From Clostridiales bacterium (GTDB lineage Bacteria > Bacillota > Clostridia > Peptostreptococcales > Acidaminobacteraceae), in assembly GCA_016342415.1 (NCBI GenBank), contig JAEIOD010000005.1, positions 186,001 through 250,000 on the forward strand: a stretch of DNA of 64,000 nucleotides. The letters are read 5' to 3'. Positions 17,169 to 26,398 of this stretch are shown in pieces. The notes under the pieces are model-generated. The model had not been told where the DNA came from, ran no database searches, and saw nothing but the letters and a program-made list of their open reading frames with translations. The stretch's first letter is position 1. Each line of letters starts with the position of its first letter. Position numbers and translations under genes: made by a program.

Positions 17169-17551
17169 TTGAATACCGCCTTTCGTCTGATAATAGAAAT
17201 AACAGGTAAGCTGATTGGCATAACGGTAGAGACAACTAATAAATACCTTTTCATGAAAATAATTAAGGTATCGTATGTGATTGCATACACAGTGATGAGC
17301 AGTAGTCCTGACAATAACATAAATAATATGAGTGATAACTGATTGCGCTTTGCCTGTTTGACTTCTGCTTGCCTAATGCTAGAAGTTACGGTTTGATTAA
17401 TGACTTCAATTGGAATTAGGGAATCAATAGGTTCGTTGGAACACAGTTCGTAATATAAACGACAATCGTCACAAGTTTTCAAATGATTCAAGATCTCGCC
17501 ATTCATATTGTTGTTTAATATATCTGATTCCATTTCATGACATGTTTTCAT
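17165..17551 (-). CDS. Putative zinc-finger anti-sigma factor
   Basis: 128 residues. The N-terminal ZAS-type motif HLKTCDDC gives His23, Cys27 and Cys30 in the HxxxCxxC spacing. Two transmembrane segments follow (about 74-95 and 100-119). The gene overlaps the ECF sigma gene by 17 bases, as is usual for a sigma/anti-sigma pair. It probably holds the sigma factor at the membrane until a signal releases it. The extracytoplasmic part is very short. Confidence 0.85.
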   Translation of the reverse strand: MKTCHEMESDILNNNMNGEILNHLKTCDDCRLYYELCSNEPIDSLIPIEVINQTVTSSIRQAEVKQAKRNQLSLILFMLLSGLLLITVYAITYDTLIIFMKRYLLVVSTVMPISLPVISIIRRKAVFK

Positions 17552-18086
17552 TTGAATCTCCTTTCAATTCACTTTGTAATTTTTTGATTGTATTATGAAT
17601 ACGTGATCTAACTGTTCCTATAGGACAGTTGAGTATGCTGGCGATTTCATCATAAGAATAACCATAATAATGTTTTAGAATAAAAGGCATACGTTGTGTT
17701 TCCTTATAAGTTTTCAAAAGGGTCATGACTCTAATAAAACGATCTTTTTTTATGTATTGGTCTTCGATCGATTCGATCTCCAAGGCGAAAACATCTAATA
17801 TATCAATATCTGTGAATAGAAGTCTTCTATCTTTTTTTTTCATATTTAAATAATAGTTGTTGGCGATTTGTATAAGCCATGTTGAAAATTTAGATTGACC
17901 TTTAAATCCTTCAATATTGAGAATGGCTCTAACCATAGTTTCTTGAGTCACATCTTTCGCAATTTCCTCGTTGTAGCTAAGTTTTAAGAGATAGCCATAA
18001 ACAATGGAATAATTGTTGGATAATAATATAGACAAGGCTTTTTTGTTTTGTTTTTTAGAGAGTTCTATTAATTTGGACTCGTCCAC
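17535..18086 (-). CDS. ECF-family RNA polymerase sigma factor
   Basis: 183 residues with sigma region 2 (about 10-80, including VTQETMVRAILNIEGFKGQSKFSTWLIQIANNYYLN) and region 4 (about 115-170, GYSYDEIASILNCPIGTVRSRIH helix-turn-helix). There is no region 1 or 3, as in ECF sigma factors. It lies 12 bases after an ABC permease gene in a six-gene operon. An ECF-like promoter upstream of the first gene suggests autoregulation. Confidence 0.93.
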   Translation of the reverse strand: MDESKLIELSKKQNKKALSILLSNNYSIVYGYLLKLSYNEEIAKDVTQETMVRAILNIEGFKGQSKFSTWLIQIANNYYLNMKKKDRRLLFTDIDILDVFALEIESIEDQYIKKDRFIRVMTLLKTYKETQRMPFILKHYYGYSYDEIASILNCPIGTVRSRIHNTIKKLQSELKGDSNENMS

Positions 18087-18098
18087 TCCATCACCACC

Positions 18099-18860
18099 TT
18101 ACTTCAATTCAAAATTTTTAATAAAAGTCATACATAGTCCTAACATAACCAGTATACCCGATATAGTCAAAAATATGGAGTATTGAAAGCAAGTTGTCAT
18201 TGGAACCAAGATCAAACTGTCTAGTAAGTGATAAGGCCCAAATTTGATAACTGAAAACAATCCCAGAAAGCTAGGCAAAACATAGTAACTTAGAAGTGTT
18301 GTTGTTATGACTGAGAACGTGTTTTTTGTTAGAATACTCATAAGAAACACCAAAGTGATATGATAATCTAAAAACAATAAAAAACCGAGAGTCCCATTAA
18401 AAGTCATAGAAATACTTGTTGAAAAATCATTAAAAACCACTCCGGAGTAGGTGTAATTTATAATTATACTCATGATAACGATGATATTGGTATAAATTAT
18501 ATAGACTAAGTATTTAGAAATAACCATAGCTTTTAGATTGATACCTATTGTAAAAGGGATTACGATCCTTCTGCTTTTAAATTCATCAATGATTAGTTTC
18601 ACGGAAAAAATAATGATGAATAAACCCATAATTTCATATAAATCACCAAAGAAACTTTGTATTGATGTAGTTTGGTTGGATAGTATATATGTCGAAAAAT
18701 CAATAGGTCCGTCTATTTGACTTTCAAGAATTTTAGGCAAAAAATAGGTGATTACTGGTGTTGTAAATGCAAATAGAAGACCAATGATACTTATGATTAA
18801 TAGTTTGTATGTTCTAATGAGTTCTAGTGTTTCCTTGTATAAATAACTTTTAAATGTCAT
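18099..18860 (-). CDS. ABC transporter permease (ABC-2 type)
   Basis: 253 residues with about six hydrophobic segments, starting near residues 18-38 and ending near 222-245. Its start overlaps the stop of the ATPase gene by 4 bases, so the two are one transporter. The ABC-2 layout suggests export of a drug, peptide or lipid; the substrate cannot be read from sequence. The sigma factor gene follows, so the transporter probably belongs to an envelope stress regulon. Confidence 0.85.
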   Translation of the reverse strand: MTFKSYLYKETLELIRTYKLLIISIIGLLFAFTTPVITYFLPKILESQIDGPIDFSTYILSNQTTSIQSFFGDLYEIMGLFIIIFSVKLIIDEFKSRRIVIPFTIGINLKAMVISKYLVYIIYTNIIVIMSIIINYTYSGVVFNDFSTSISMTFNGTLGFLLFLDYHITLVFLMSILTKNTFSVITTTLLSYYVLPSFLGLFSVIKFGPYHLLDSLILVPMTTCFQYSIFLTISGILVMLGLCMTFIKNFELK

Positions 18861-19717
18861 GACTGAACCATCCTTATAAATATATCTTCAAGTGTACTTT
18901 TCTTTTGGTTAAAAGAAGTGATTGTAATCGGTAGTGCAGTAAGTTCTTTTAATATTTCATTTGAATGTTGATTAAGATATAAAATATATTCATCGTTTTC
19001 TTTCTTTACATCAACAACCTGTTTGATTTCTTTTAGTAAAGAGATATCAGTTGGGGCAGCAGTTGTAATTTTGTATATTGGATCTTCATATTGAGTGACT
19101 AATTCTTTAACCGTTGATTCTAATTTAATAATTCCTTCATCTAATATTGCTATTTTATTACAGACCCTTTCTACATCATCCAAGATATGAGTAGAAAAGA
19201 ATATAGTTTTGCCTTGTGTTTTTAGGGTTAATAGTATATCAAGAATGTCTTTTCGACCTTGTGGGTCCAAAGCAGAAGAAGGTTCGTCTAATAACAATAG
19301 TTCTGGATCATGAAACAATACACCTGCCAATCCCAGTCTTTGCCTCATACCTCTCGAATATGTTTTTATTCTCTTTTTTCTTGCGTGTGTAAGACCTACG
19401 AGTTCTAAAAGTTCTTCGATTCTATTTACTATGTTAGGTGATCTTTTTAAAGTGCCAATGAATTTTAAATATTCATATGCAGTCATATAATCGTAAAACA
19501 TGGGTGATTCCGGTAGATATCCAATTTGCCTATTGTTAATTTTGATAGAGCCGGATGTTTGAGATATTAGACCGGTCAAGATATTTAGTGTTGTAGATTT
19601 CCCAGCGCCGTTCCTGCCTATAAAGCCGTATATATCACCTTTGCTAACATTGAAATTAACACCTTTTAGTACTTGAAGTCCATTATAACTTTTGTGTAAA
19701 TCAGTCACTGTAATCAT
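18857..19717 (-). CDS. ABC transporter ATP-binding protein
   Basis: 286 residues. Walker A is GRNGAGKSTT (about 34-43), the signature YSRGMRQRLGLA, Walker B LLLLDEPSSALD, and the H-loop His is in FSTHILDDVE. A C-terminal extension of about 70 residues is typical of ABC-2 drug exporter ATPases. It overlaps the PLDc_N-like gene upstream and the permease downstream, showing tight coupling. Confidence 0.93.
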   Translation of the reverse strand: MITVTDLHKSYNGLQVLKGVNFNVSKGDIYGFIGRNGAGKSTTLNILTGLISQTSGSIKINNRQIGYLPESPMFYDYMTAYEYLKFIGTLKRSPNIVNRIEELLELVGLTHARKKRIKTYSRGMRQRLGLAGVLFHDPELLLLDEPSSALDPQGRKDILDILLTLKTQGKTIFFSTHILDDVERVCNKIAILDEGIIKLESTVKELVTQYEDPIYKITTAAPTDISLLKEIKQVVDVKKENDEYILYLNQHSNEILKELTALPITITSFNQKKSTLEDIFIRMVQS

Positions 19718-19928
19718 CAGAGTTTCTCCCTATAAGTAGATATAAAATTGGACCTATTGTGTTGATAAGAACAATTATTATTAGCCAAGTGATTTTAGTT
19801 AAGTTCCTAACACCGTATTTGTTGAGCTGTAAAATTGCAAAGACAATTAAACCTAATTGAACGATAAATATTGGTATCAGCATAATCATTAATTGAATTG
19901 TAGAAATGCCTTCAAGTAATTCAGTCAT
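19701..19928 (-). CDS. PLDc_N-domain small membrane protein
   Basis: 75 residues with two transmembrane helices. The pattern of hydrophobic helix, LNKYGVRNLTKITWLIIIVLINTIGPILYLLIGR, matches the phospholipase D nuclease N-terminal domain family (PF13396 type), which lacks catalytic residues. The start at 19928 follows AGGAGGTGA. In Firmicutes such proteins often accompany ABC-2 exporters and sigma operons. It is the first gene after the ECF-type promoter. Confidence 0.8.
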   Translation of the reverse strand: MTELLEGISTIQLMIMLIPIFIVQLGLIVFAILQLNKYGVRNLTKITWLIIIVLINTIGPILYLLIGRNSDDYSD

Positions 19929-19947
19929 TATTATCACCTCCTATACA

Positions 19948-19974
19948 TAAGACAATCCAATTCGAAAAAAGTTC
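19948..19974 (-). promoter_or_regulatory. Putative ECF sigma promoter of the six-gene operon
   Basis: On the minus strand GAACTT (19969-19974) is followed by 15 bases and then GTCTTA (19948-19953). This is close to the general ECF pattern GGAACTT-N15/16-GTCTAA. It lies 20 bases before the first start codon, consistent with autoregulation by the operon's own sigma factor. Confidence 0.55.
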
Positions 19975-20051
19975 TATTATTTATAAAAAAAAGTTTTAGT
20001 CCTCTATGACTTGTGGGTATAGATATCTTATCAAGTTAGAGAGGTGAGTTT

Positions 20052-20321
20052 ATGAATGTGACAATCGATGCCAGTGAATTTAATACTATTGAAGAATTTC
20101 ATGAGTTGTTAAAGGAAAAATTAAATTTTCCAGAAGACTACGCAGATACGTTAGATGAACTGTGGGATTGCTTAGTGAACCACTGTTCTTTACCGCTTAA
20201 TTTATTCTGGACAGATTTTGAGGTCAGTAAGACTTTAATAGGAGATCCGATTATGGAAATTGTAGATCTCTTAAATGAAGCGCATGATGAAATTGAGGAT
20301 TTTGTTATAGAATACCAATAA
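20052..20321 (+). CDS. Barstar-family protein (orphan)
   Basis: 89 residues resembling barstar, the barnase inhibitor: MNVTIDASEFNTIEEFHELLKEKLNFPEDYADTLDELWDCL follows the family pattern of strand, helix, FP-YG-N-LDALWD loop. Barstar proteins bind and block secreted guanyl ribonucleases. No barnase-like gene is adjacent, so it is an orphan immunity protein or has another partner. GAGAGGTGAG precedes the ATG. A terminator follows. Confidence 0.85.
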   Translation: MNVTIDASEFNTIEEFHELLKEKLNFPEDYADTLDELWDCLVNHCSLPLNLFWTDFEVSKTLIGDPIMEIVDLLNEAHDEIEDFVIEYQ

Positions 20322-20323
20322 TA

Positions 20324-20346
20324 ATCGACTTCGGTCGATTATATTT
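20324..20346 (+). terminator. Rho-independent terminator after barstar gene
   Basis: AATCGAC and GTCGATT pair around a TTCG tetraloop, followed by a T-rich stretch. Confidence 0.75.
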
Positions 20347-20409
20347 GTTTTTGAACTTATTTTCTATTTGAGACTATGTTATGATAGATTTGTAGGTAAA
20401 GGAGGCAAT

Positions 20410-22194
20410 ATGCTTAAGGAAAGAAATGAATTAAACAGTGATTATCAGTGGAATTTAGATTCACTATACTCATCAGATGATGCTTGGGAAAAAGATTATA
20501 TAATGTCAGAAACTTTGTTTGTTAAGTTGAAGACCAAAGAAGGTAAAGTTCTGGATAACGCAAAAAATTTAGAAGAAACAATTCAATTGTATCTAGATGC
20601 GAGTCGGAAATTATCAAGAATAGCTACTTATGCAAAAATGAAACAAGATGAAAATACAAAGTTAAGCCATTATCAAAGTCTGAATGCGCGTGCTGAAACT
20701 CTTGATGTGGCATTTAAAGAATCTTCTTCTTATTTGGTACCTGAAATTATGATGGGTGATGAGAATTTGATTAAATCATATTTAAATGAAGATGGTCTCA
20801 AATTGTATTCGCAATTTATGGATAATATTTTAAGATCTCGAGCGCACACTTTATCACCAGAAGGGGAGGCTTTACTTGCTCAAGCTGCTGAATTATTTTC
20901 AGCTCCTAGCAACGCATTTGGTATGCTAAATGGTGCAGACCTTAAGTTTCCAAATGTAATGGATGAGAATGATGAAGAGGTTTCTTTGACTCATGGTTCG
21001 TTTATTCCATTTATGATGAATAAAGATCGTCGTGTAAGAGAAGATGCGTTTAAAAAATATTATAAGGTATTTGATGATCATAAAAATACATTTGCCAGTT
21101 TGTTATCTTCCGAAGTGAAAAAGAACATTTTTAATGCTAAAGCTAGAAAATATGAATCTGCTAGAGCGGCTGCGTTATTCCAAAATAATGTGCCTGAAAC
21201 TGTTTATGATCAACTTATTGAAGCTGTTCACAAAAATTTACCAAGTATGCACAAATATATAGCGCTTAGAAAAAGAATGCTTGGTGTTGAAAAGTTAAGA
21301 CCGTTTGATTTGTATGTACCGTTAATTGAGGATGTAGAGATGAAGTATACTTATCCTGATGCTCAAAATAAAGTGATTGAATCCTTAAATATCTTAGGCT
21401 CGGACTATACTGAAACTGTGAAAAAATCTTTTTCGGACGGTTGGATTGATGTATATGAAAATGTAGGAAAAAGAAGTGGCGCATATTCTTGGGGAACATA
21501 TGATTCTAAGCCGTATATTCTTTTGAATTATCATGACGAATTGGGTGATATGTTTACATTAACTCATGAAATGGGTCACTCGATGCATAGCTTCTATACT
21601 CGAAAAAATCAACCCTATGTGTATGGTAATTATAGTATATTTGTAGCTGAGGTTGCTTCAACGACAAATGAAGCGCTTTTAAACAAGCATTTATTAGATA
21701 ATGTAACAAAGAAGAACGAAAGACTTTATTTGTTAAATAACTACCTTGAAAATTTTAGAGGTACTGTGTTTAGACAAACCATGTTTGCTGAGTTTGAAAG
21801 AGATATTCACGCATATGCGGCCGATGGTGGGGCTTTAACATCGGAACAATTGTGTAAGATGTACCGTGAACTGAATTTGAAATATTATGGTGAAACACTC
21901 CACATGGATGCAGAGCTTGATTTGGAATGGGCACGAATTCCTCATTTTTATTATAATTTCTATGTTTTCCAATATGCAACTGGATTTGCATCGGCTGTAG
22001 CACTAGCGGATAAGATGACTAAAGAAGGACAAGTGGCTGTAACTGCTTTTAAAGAGTTTTTAAGCGCTGGATCATCAGATTATCCGATTGAAGTATTAAA
22101 GAAGGCGGGGGTAGATATGGAAACTCCAACTCCTGTAAACGATGCACTTGATGTATTTAAAGCTTTAGTGGATGAAATGGAAAAATTAGTATAA
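20410..22194 (+). CDS. pepF: Oligoendopeptidase F (M3 family)
   Basis: Cytosolic zinc peptidase cutting oligopeptides of roughly 7-17 residues. 594 residues. The zinc motif HEMGH (386-390) lies in LTHEMGHSMHS, with the third ligand Glu expected in the downstream FVAEVASTTNEALL helix. The start at 20410 follows GGAGG. Upstream in-frame codons lack a ribosome binding site. It is probably monocistronic, with a terminator after it. Confidence 0.94.
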   Translation: MLKERNELNSDYQWNLDSLYSSDDAWEKDYIMSETLFVKLKTKEGKVLDNAKNLEETIQLYLDASRKLSRIATYAKMKQDENTKLSHYQSLNARAETLDVAFKESSSYLVPEIMMGDENLIKSYLNEDGLKLYSQFMDNILRSRAHTLSPEGEALLAQAAELFSAPSNAFGMLNGADLKFPNVMDENDEEVSLTHGSFIPFMMNKDRRVREDAFKKYYKVFDDHKNTFASLLSSEVKKNIFNAKARKYESARAAALFQNNVPETVYDQLIEAVHKNLPSMHKYIALRKRMLGVEKLRPFDLYVPLIEDVEMKYTYPDAQNKVIESLNILGSDYTETVKKSFSDGWIDVYENVGKRSGAYSWGTYDSKPYILLNYHDELGDMFTLTHEMGHSMHSFYTRKNQPYVYGNYSIFVAEVASTTNEALLNKHLLDNVTKKNERLYLLNNYLENFRGTVFRQTMFAEFERDIHAYAADGGALTSEQLCKMYRELNLKYYGETLHMDAELDLEWARIPHFYYNFYVFQYATGFASAVALADKMTKEGQVAVTAFKEFLSAGSSDYPIEVLKKAGVDMETPTPVNDALDVFKALVDEMEKLV

Positions 22195-22200
22195 GAGATG

Positions 22201-22246
22201 GAACCTATAATATTACTCTTTTGAGTTATATTATAGGTTCTTTTTA
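22201..22246 (+). terminator. Rho-independent terminator after pepF
   Basis: GAACCTATAATAT and ATATTATAGGTTC form a long stem followed by TTTTTA. Confidence 0.85.
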
Positions 22247-22300
22247 CTTCAAAAATTCACCATATTGTACTATAATTGAAATAGAATGATAGGAGAATAT

Positions 22301-23587
22301 ATGAAGTATCAAAATGTAATATTATATATTGAATCATTAATAAAAAAAGGCGAACTTTCATCTGGTAGCAGATTGCCATCTGTGAGAATTCTGGCAAAGG
22401 AGTTAGGATGTTCTAAATCAACTGTAACAAAGAGTTATGAGTTATTGGTTCAAAATAAACTGGCATATTCAATAGAAAAATCCGGGTTTTATATGATGAA
22501 TGATCCTCAAGAACGCTTGATGTCAAACCGAATAGAATTAAGTCGTGTGAGATGTTCTGATGGAATCGTTAAAAAAAACGAGTTGCAACAGCTACTAAAT
22601 AAAAGTTTTGATCAACATCTGACTTTTGCCGATCAAGATATTGAGGGGTTTTATCCGCTTAGAGAGAAATTGAAACATTATTTTAAGGTAAGAAAGATAT
22701 TTGCTGGAACACATGATATATTTATCATGCCATCTTTTGTCCAATGTGTAGCAGCAATTCTATCGATAAATGGTCTTAATAATGGTATTGTTGTTGAAGA
22801 TCCAATTGATAAAGATCTCGTAAACCTTTTTAAAAGAAAGAAGAATATCCATTTATTATCAAGAGAATTGTCTATAGATTTAAATTTACTTGAATTATTG
22901 TTTATAAAAGAGGAAATTCAGGTATTATTAATAACATCGCATATTCATATCCCTACGGGTGTTTCTTTGGATTTGATTGAAAAAAAACAACTATTGGAAT
23001 TATGTGGTCGATATGATGTGAAAATAATTGAGATAAATCATTTTGAAGAAGCTTTTTCTTATGAGGAATCTCAAAGTTTATTTGCATTAGATAAGCAAGA
23101 TATTGTTTTCCATATCAAGACGTTTAATCACGTGATTTCAACTCACATTAATTTAGTTGCTTTAATTGTTCCTAAAGCATATACTTCTAAAGTGAAGTAC
23201 TATAAAGAAACTATGTTGGGTTATACGACTGTATTCGAGCAATTGCTATTGACTCAGTATTTCGAATCTAATGGTACACCTACTCAATTTATAAGAAAGC
23301 AAGAACAAAATTTTTCTGTACTTGTTGACCTTATGAAGGACTTTGGCAATTTTGATGTATCTTTTACCGATGCGCCTTTATTTGCATTAGTAAAAGTTCC
23401 GTTTCATTTTAACCTCGAAACTATGGTTTTGGAATTGGAGAGACAAAATATAGTCATTGAAAGTTTAAAAGATTATTTTATAAAAGAACATACATTTAAA
23501 GGATTCATTATTTCTATTAATTCGGTGAGTAATCATGAGTTGCATCTGGGATTACAAAGAATTAAAAATGCAATCAACATAATCTAG
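22301..23587 (+). CDS. MocR-like regulator: GntR helix-turn-helix with degenerate aminotransferase domain
   Basis: 428 residues. A GntR-type winged helix occupies about 1-70 (GSRLPSVRILAKELGCSKSTVTKSYELLVQNKLAYS). The rest aligns with the class I aminotransferase fold of MocR regulators. The PLP lysine position seems kept (FHIKTFNHV), but the usual PGLRxGY arginine motif after it is replaced, so PLP binding is uncertain. The ATG at 22301 follows AGGAG, and a TATAAT lies at 22271. It is 9 bases before degV. The target is unknown. Confidence 0.8.
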   Translation: MKYQNVILYIESLIKKGELSSGSRLPSVRILAKELGCSKSTVTKSYELLVQNKLAYSIEKSGFYMMNDPQERLMSNRIELSRVRCSDGIVKKNELQQLLNKSFDQHLTFADQDIEGFYPLREKLKHYFKVRKIFAGTHDIFIMPSFVQCVAAILSINGLNNGIVVEDPIDKDLVNLFKRKKNIHLLSRELSIDLNLLELLFIKEEIQVLLITSHIHIPTGVSLDLIEKKQLLELCGRYDVKIIEINHFEEAFSYEESQSLFALDKQDIVFHIKTFNHVISTHINLVALIVPKAYTSKVKYYKETMLGYTTVFEQLLLTQYFESNGTPTQFIRKQEQNFSVLVDLMKDFGNFDVSFTDAPLFALVKVPFHFNLETMVLELERQNIVIESLKDYFIKEHTFKGFIISINSVSNHELHLGLQRIKNAINII

Positions 23588-23596
23588 GGGGTAAAT

Positions 23597-24451
23597 ATGA
23601 GCATAAAAATAATTACAGATTCGGGATGTGATTTACCAAAATCTTTACTTGAAATGTTAGACATTGATGTGATGCCGTTATTGGTTTATTTAGATGACGT
23701 CGAACATAAGGATGGAGAAACGATAACACATAAGGCGTTCTTTGATGCTATGAGAGCAGGGGCAAAAACACGAACTGCACAAATTCCAACAGTTGTGTTT
23801 GAAGAACACTTTAGACGTTATGCTGAAATCGGAGATGATGTATTGTATATTGCCTTCTCTTCGGGATTATCAGGTACATATCAAACTGCTGAATTGGTTA
23901 GAAATGATATTATTGAAGAATATCCAAACTTCAAATTACATATTATTGACTCTAAATGTGCCTCTATAGGCTTTGGATTGGTTGTATATTATGCAGCGCA
24001 GATGGCAAAATCGGGTGAATCTTTAGAGAACATAATTGAAAAAACAATGTTCAACAAGGATCATATGGAACATATATTTACTGTTGATGACTTAGAGTAT
24101 TTATATAGAGGTGGTAGAGTAAGTCGTGGTGCTGCAGTTGTAGGCTCTATGCTCAACATTAAACCTATTTTGGATGTTGAAGATGGCAAATTGGTACCGC
24201 TTCAAAAAATAAGATCAAGAAAAAAGGCTATTAAGAGAATGATTGAGATTATGGATGAAAGAGGAGTAAACCTCGATCAACAAACCATTGGCATCAATCA
24301 TGGTGATGATCTTGAAACTGCAGAGTTATTACAATCGATGATTGTTGAGAAATTCGGAAGCAGCGATTTCATTCTTAATTATGTAGGTTGTGCTATTGGC
24401 GCCCACTCTGGACCTGGCACTTTATCAGTATTTTTCCTCAATTCATTATAA
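23597..24451 (+). CDS. DegV-family fatty-acid-binding protein
   Basis: 284 residues with the DegV layout: the N-terminal ITDSGCDLPKSLL strand-helix, FSSGLSGTYQTAELV phosphate loop (about residues 94-108), and the C-terminal IGAHSGPGTLSVFFL. Family members (FakB) bind a fatty acid for phosphorylation by FakA. No fakA is in the window. It follows the MocR-like gene by 9 bases with GGGGGT before the ATG. Confidence 0.92.
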   Translation: MSIKIITDSGCDLPKSLLEMLDIDVMPLLVYLDDVEHKDGETITHKAFFDAMRAGAKTRTAQIPTVVFEEHFRRYAEIGDDVLYIAFSSGLSGTYQTAELVRNDIIEEYPNFKLHIIDSKCASIGFGLVVYYAAQMAKSGESLENIIEKTMFNKDHMEHIFTVDDLEYLYRGGRVSRGAAVVGSMLNIKPILDVEDGKLVPLQKIRSRKKAIKRMIEIMDERGVNLDQQTIGINHGDDLETAELLQSMIVEKFGSSDFILNYVGCAIGAHSGPGTLSVFFLNSL

Positions 24452-24474
24452 TTCGGTATTATACATTATTTATT

Positions 24475-24512
24475 GGACATGTTGATTAAATTCAATGTGT
24501 CTTTATTTTTTT
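24475..24512 (+). terminator. Probable terminator after degV-family gene
   Basis: GACATGTTGA and TCAATGTGTC pair with two G-U type mismatches and are followed by a T tract. Confidence 0.6.
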
Positions 24513-24540
24513 ATGGTAAACAAATATGTCGAACAAGTAC

Positions 24541-24566
24541 AAAAAAAACTCTCGAAAGAGTTATAT
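24541..24566 (-). terminator. Rho-independent terminator of lipA
   Basis: Read on the minus strand, AACTCT-TTCG-AGAGTT is followed by eight T residues. Confidence 0.8.
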
Positions 24567-25412
24567 TTTTTGATAAGATTCCAAAGCTTTATATGAACTA
24601 CGTACCAGTGGAGACGATGCAACGGCTAAAAATCCGATTTCATAAGCGATATCCTCGTACTTTTTGAAGGTGTCTGGATGAATGTATTCGACTAATTCTA
24701 TATGCTTCTTTGAAGGTTGCATATACTGTCCAATAGTAACGATATCACATCCTGCATGTCTTAAATCCTTAAGAGTTTGAATGACTTGATCTTCTGTTTC
24801 GCCTAGTCCGAGCATGATGCCGGACTTCGTTGTCATATTCGGATTGATATCTTTAACGAGTCTGATGACTTCAAGCGATTGATCGTAATCAGCTTCTGGT
24901 CTTACCGACTCATAAAGAGACTTAACTGTTTCGATATTATGGTTATAAACATCTGGATTAGCTTCGACAACTCTATTTATGAGACTGCGTCTACCATTAA
25001 AATCGGGTGTAAGTACCTCTATAGATGTTTCGGGATTGAGTTTTCTTATTTCAACAACCGTTTGATAAAAATGTTCGGCACCTTCATCGATTAAATCATC
25101 ACGAGTAACGGAAGTGACTACAGCGTGTTTTAAACCGAGTTCGGCAATTGCCTTTGCAACATTTTTAGGTTCGGTTTTCATTACTTCCTCAGGAGGATTA
25201 GATGTAACATTACAGAATTTACAATGACGAGTACATTCTTTTCCAAGTATCATAAAAGTTGCGGTTTTAGATCCAAAACATTCTAATCTATTCGGACAGT
25301 TGGCAGCTTCGCAGACCGTATTGAGCTGATAGGATTCCAATAGGCTTTTTACTTTGTTTAGATGTGCAGTACTTGATAGTCTGACGCGCATCCATTCTGG
25401 TTTTCTTTTCAT
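24561..25412 (-). CDS. lipA: Lipoyl synthase
   Basis: Radical SAM enzyme that inserts two sulfurs into octanoyl groups bound to protein, here most likely on GcvH. 283 residues. The auxiliary cluster motif CEAANCPNRLEC lies at about residues 34-45 and the radical SAM motif CTRHCKFCNV at about 60-69. It is the second gene after lplA on the minus strand, 8 bases apart. The operon lies beside the glycine cleavage operon, whose H protein needs lipoate. Confidence 0.95.
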   Translation of the reverse strand: MKRKPEWMRVRLSSTAHLNKVKSLLESYQLNTVCEAANCPNRLECFGSKTATFMILGKECTRHCKFCNVTSNPPEEVMKTEPKNVAKAIAELGLKHAVVTSVTRDDLIDEGAEHFYQTVVEIRKLNPETSIEVLTPDFNGRRSLINRVVEANPDVYNHNIETVKSLYESVRPEADYDQSLEVIRLVKDINPNMTTKSGIMLGLGETEDQVIQTLKDLRHAGCDIVTIGQYMQPSKKHIELVEYIHPDTFKKYEDIAYEIGFLAVASSPLVRSSYKALESYQKI

Positions 25413-25420
25413 GTGACCTC

Positions 25421-26398
25421 CTAGAAAAATAGTGAAATGATTTCATCTGCAGTGATATTTTTGAAATAATCGTCTAACATAAATTGTCTTAATATTTTTT
25501 TGATTTCAATTTCTGTGTGAGCGATTCCAATAAGAGCATTCTCTATATCGGAAATCTCCGATTTACTGAAGAAATCTCCATAAAATTTAACACCAGTAAA
25601 AGCCCCTTTTTTAATTTCGAAAAACGTTTCCACTATACCACCTGTAAATTTTTTAGTCTGATACCCTTTATACTTCGGAGAATTTCCATAGTTCCAGTCC
25701 CAGGTTTTAAATCTATTTTCCTCAATTTCTGTTATAGCTTTTATATCCTCGCTGGTAAATTTATAAAACGACGCATTTTCAACCGTTTCATTAATGTGTT
25801 CGTTGATAAGCTCTCTGAACTTTAAGATGTCAATATCGTCTTCTAAATGAGCTTTGATATTAGTAACTCTACTTTTTACTGAGGTAACACCTTTTGATTC
25901 CAGTTTGATTTTTGGTGGATTGATCGATTTCGCCAAGTTCCCTATATCTGAACTGAATAAAAGGGTACCATGGTGTAATAATCTATCTTTATACTTATAT
26001 TGCGCATTACCTGAAAATTTCTTACCTTCAATGGTCAGATCGTTTCTACCTGAAAATTCTGCATTGACACCAAGTTTTTTTAGTACCTCTAAAATAGGTA
26101 GTGTAAATTTCCTAAAATCTGAAAAAGAAGTAGAATCGGTTACAATAAAAGCAAAGTTAGTATTGCCTAAATCACAAAATACAGTACCGCCACCTGATAG
26201 TCTTCTAACCACATCTATTTTATTTTCTTTAACATAGTCATAATTGATTTCTGCCAAAGCATTTTGGTTTTTACCGATTAGAATGGAACTTGTGGCTCTC
26301 CAAAGCATGAATATATCATCTTCAAAGTGTTTCATCATGTATTCTTCTGCTGCCATATTAAAACTCAGTGAAGTATTTTCATTTAAAACAATTTTCAT
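25421..26398 (-). CDS. lplA: Lipoate-protein ligase
   Basis: Attaches lipoate (or octanoate) to lipoyl domains through lipoyl-AMP. 325 residues. The N-terminal half has RRLSGGGTVFCDLGNTNFAFI and the lysine loop KFSGNAQYKYKDRLLHHGTLLFSSD typical of LplA. A C-terminal accessory domain follows from about residue 240. The start at 26398 follows GGGAGG. It is first in the lplA-lipA operon and divergent from the glycine cleavage operon. Confidence 0.93.
   Translation of the reverse strand: MKIVLNENTSLSFNMAAEEYMMKHFEDDIFMLWRATSSILIGKNQNALAEINYDYVKENKIDVVRRLSGGGTVFCDLGNTNFAFIVTDSTSFSDFRKFTLPILEVLKKLGVNAEFSGRNDLTIEGKKFSGNAQYKYKDRLLHHGTLLFSSDIGNLAKSINPPKIKLESKGVTSVKSRVTNIKAHLEDDIDILKFRELINEHINETVENASFYKFTSEDIKAITEIEENRFKTWDWNYGNSPKYKGYQTKKFTGGIVETFFEIKKGAFTGVKFYGDFFSKSEISDIENALIGIAHTEIEIKKILRQFMLDDYFKNITADEIISLFF

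Noticed and set aside
24473-24667. Plus-strand frame of 64 codons after the degV-family gene
   Set aside because: It spans two terminators and runs antisense into lipA.
25854-26237. Plus-strand frame of 127 codons
   Set aside because: Antisense to lplA, which is clearly the real gene.
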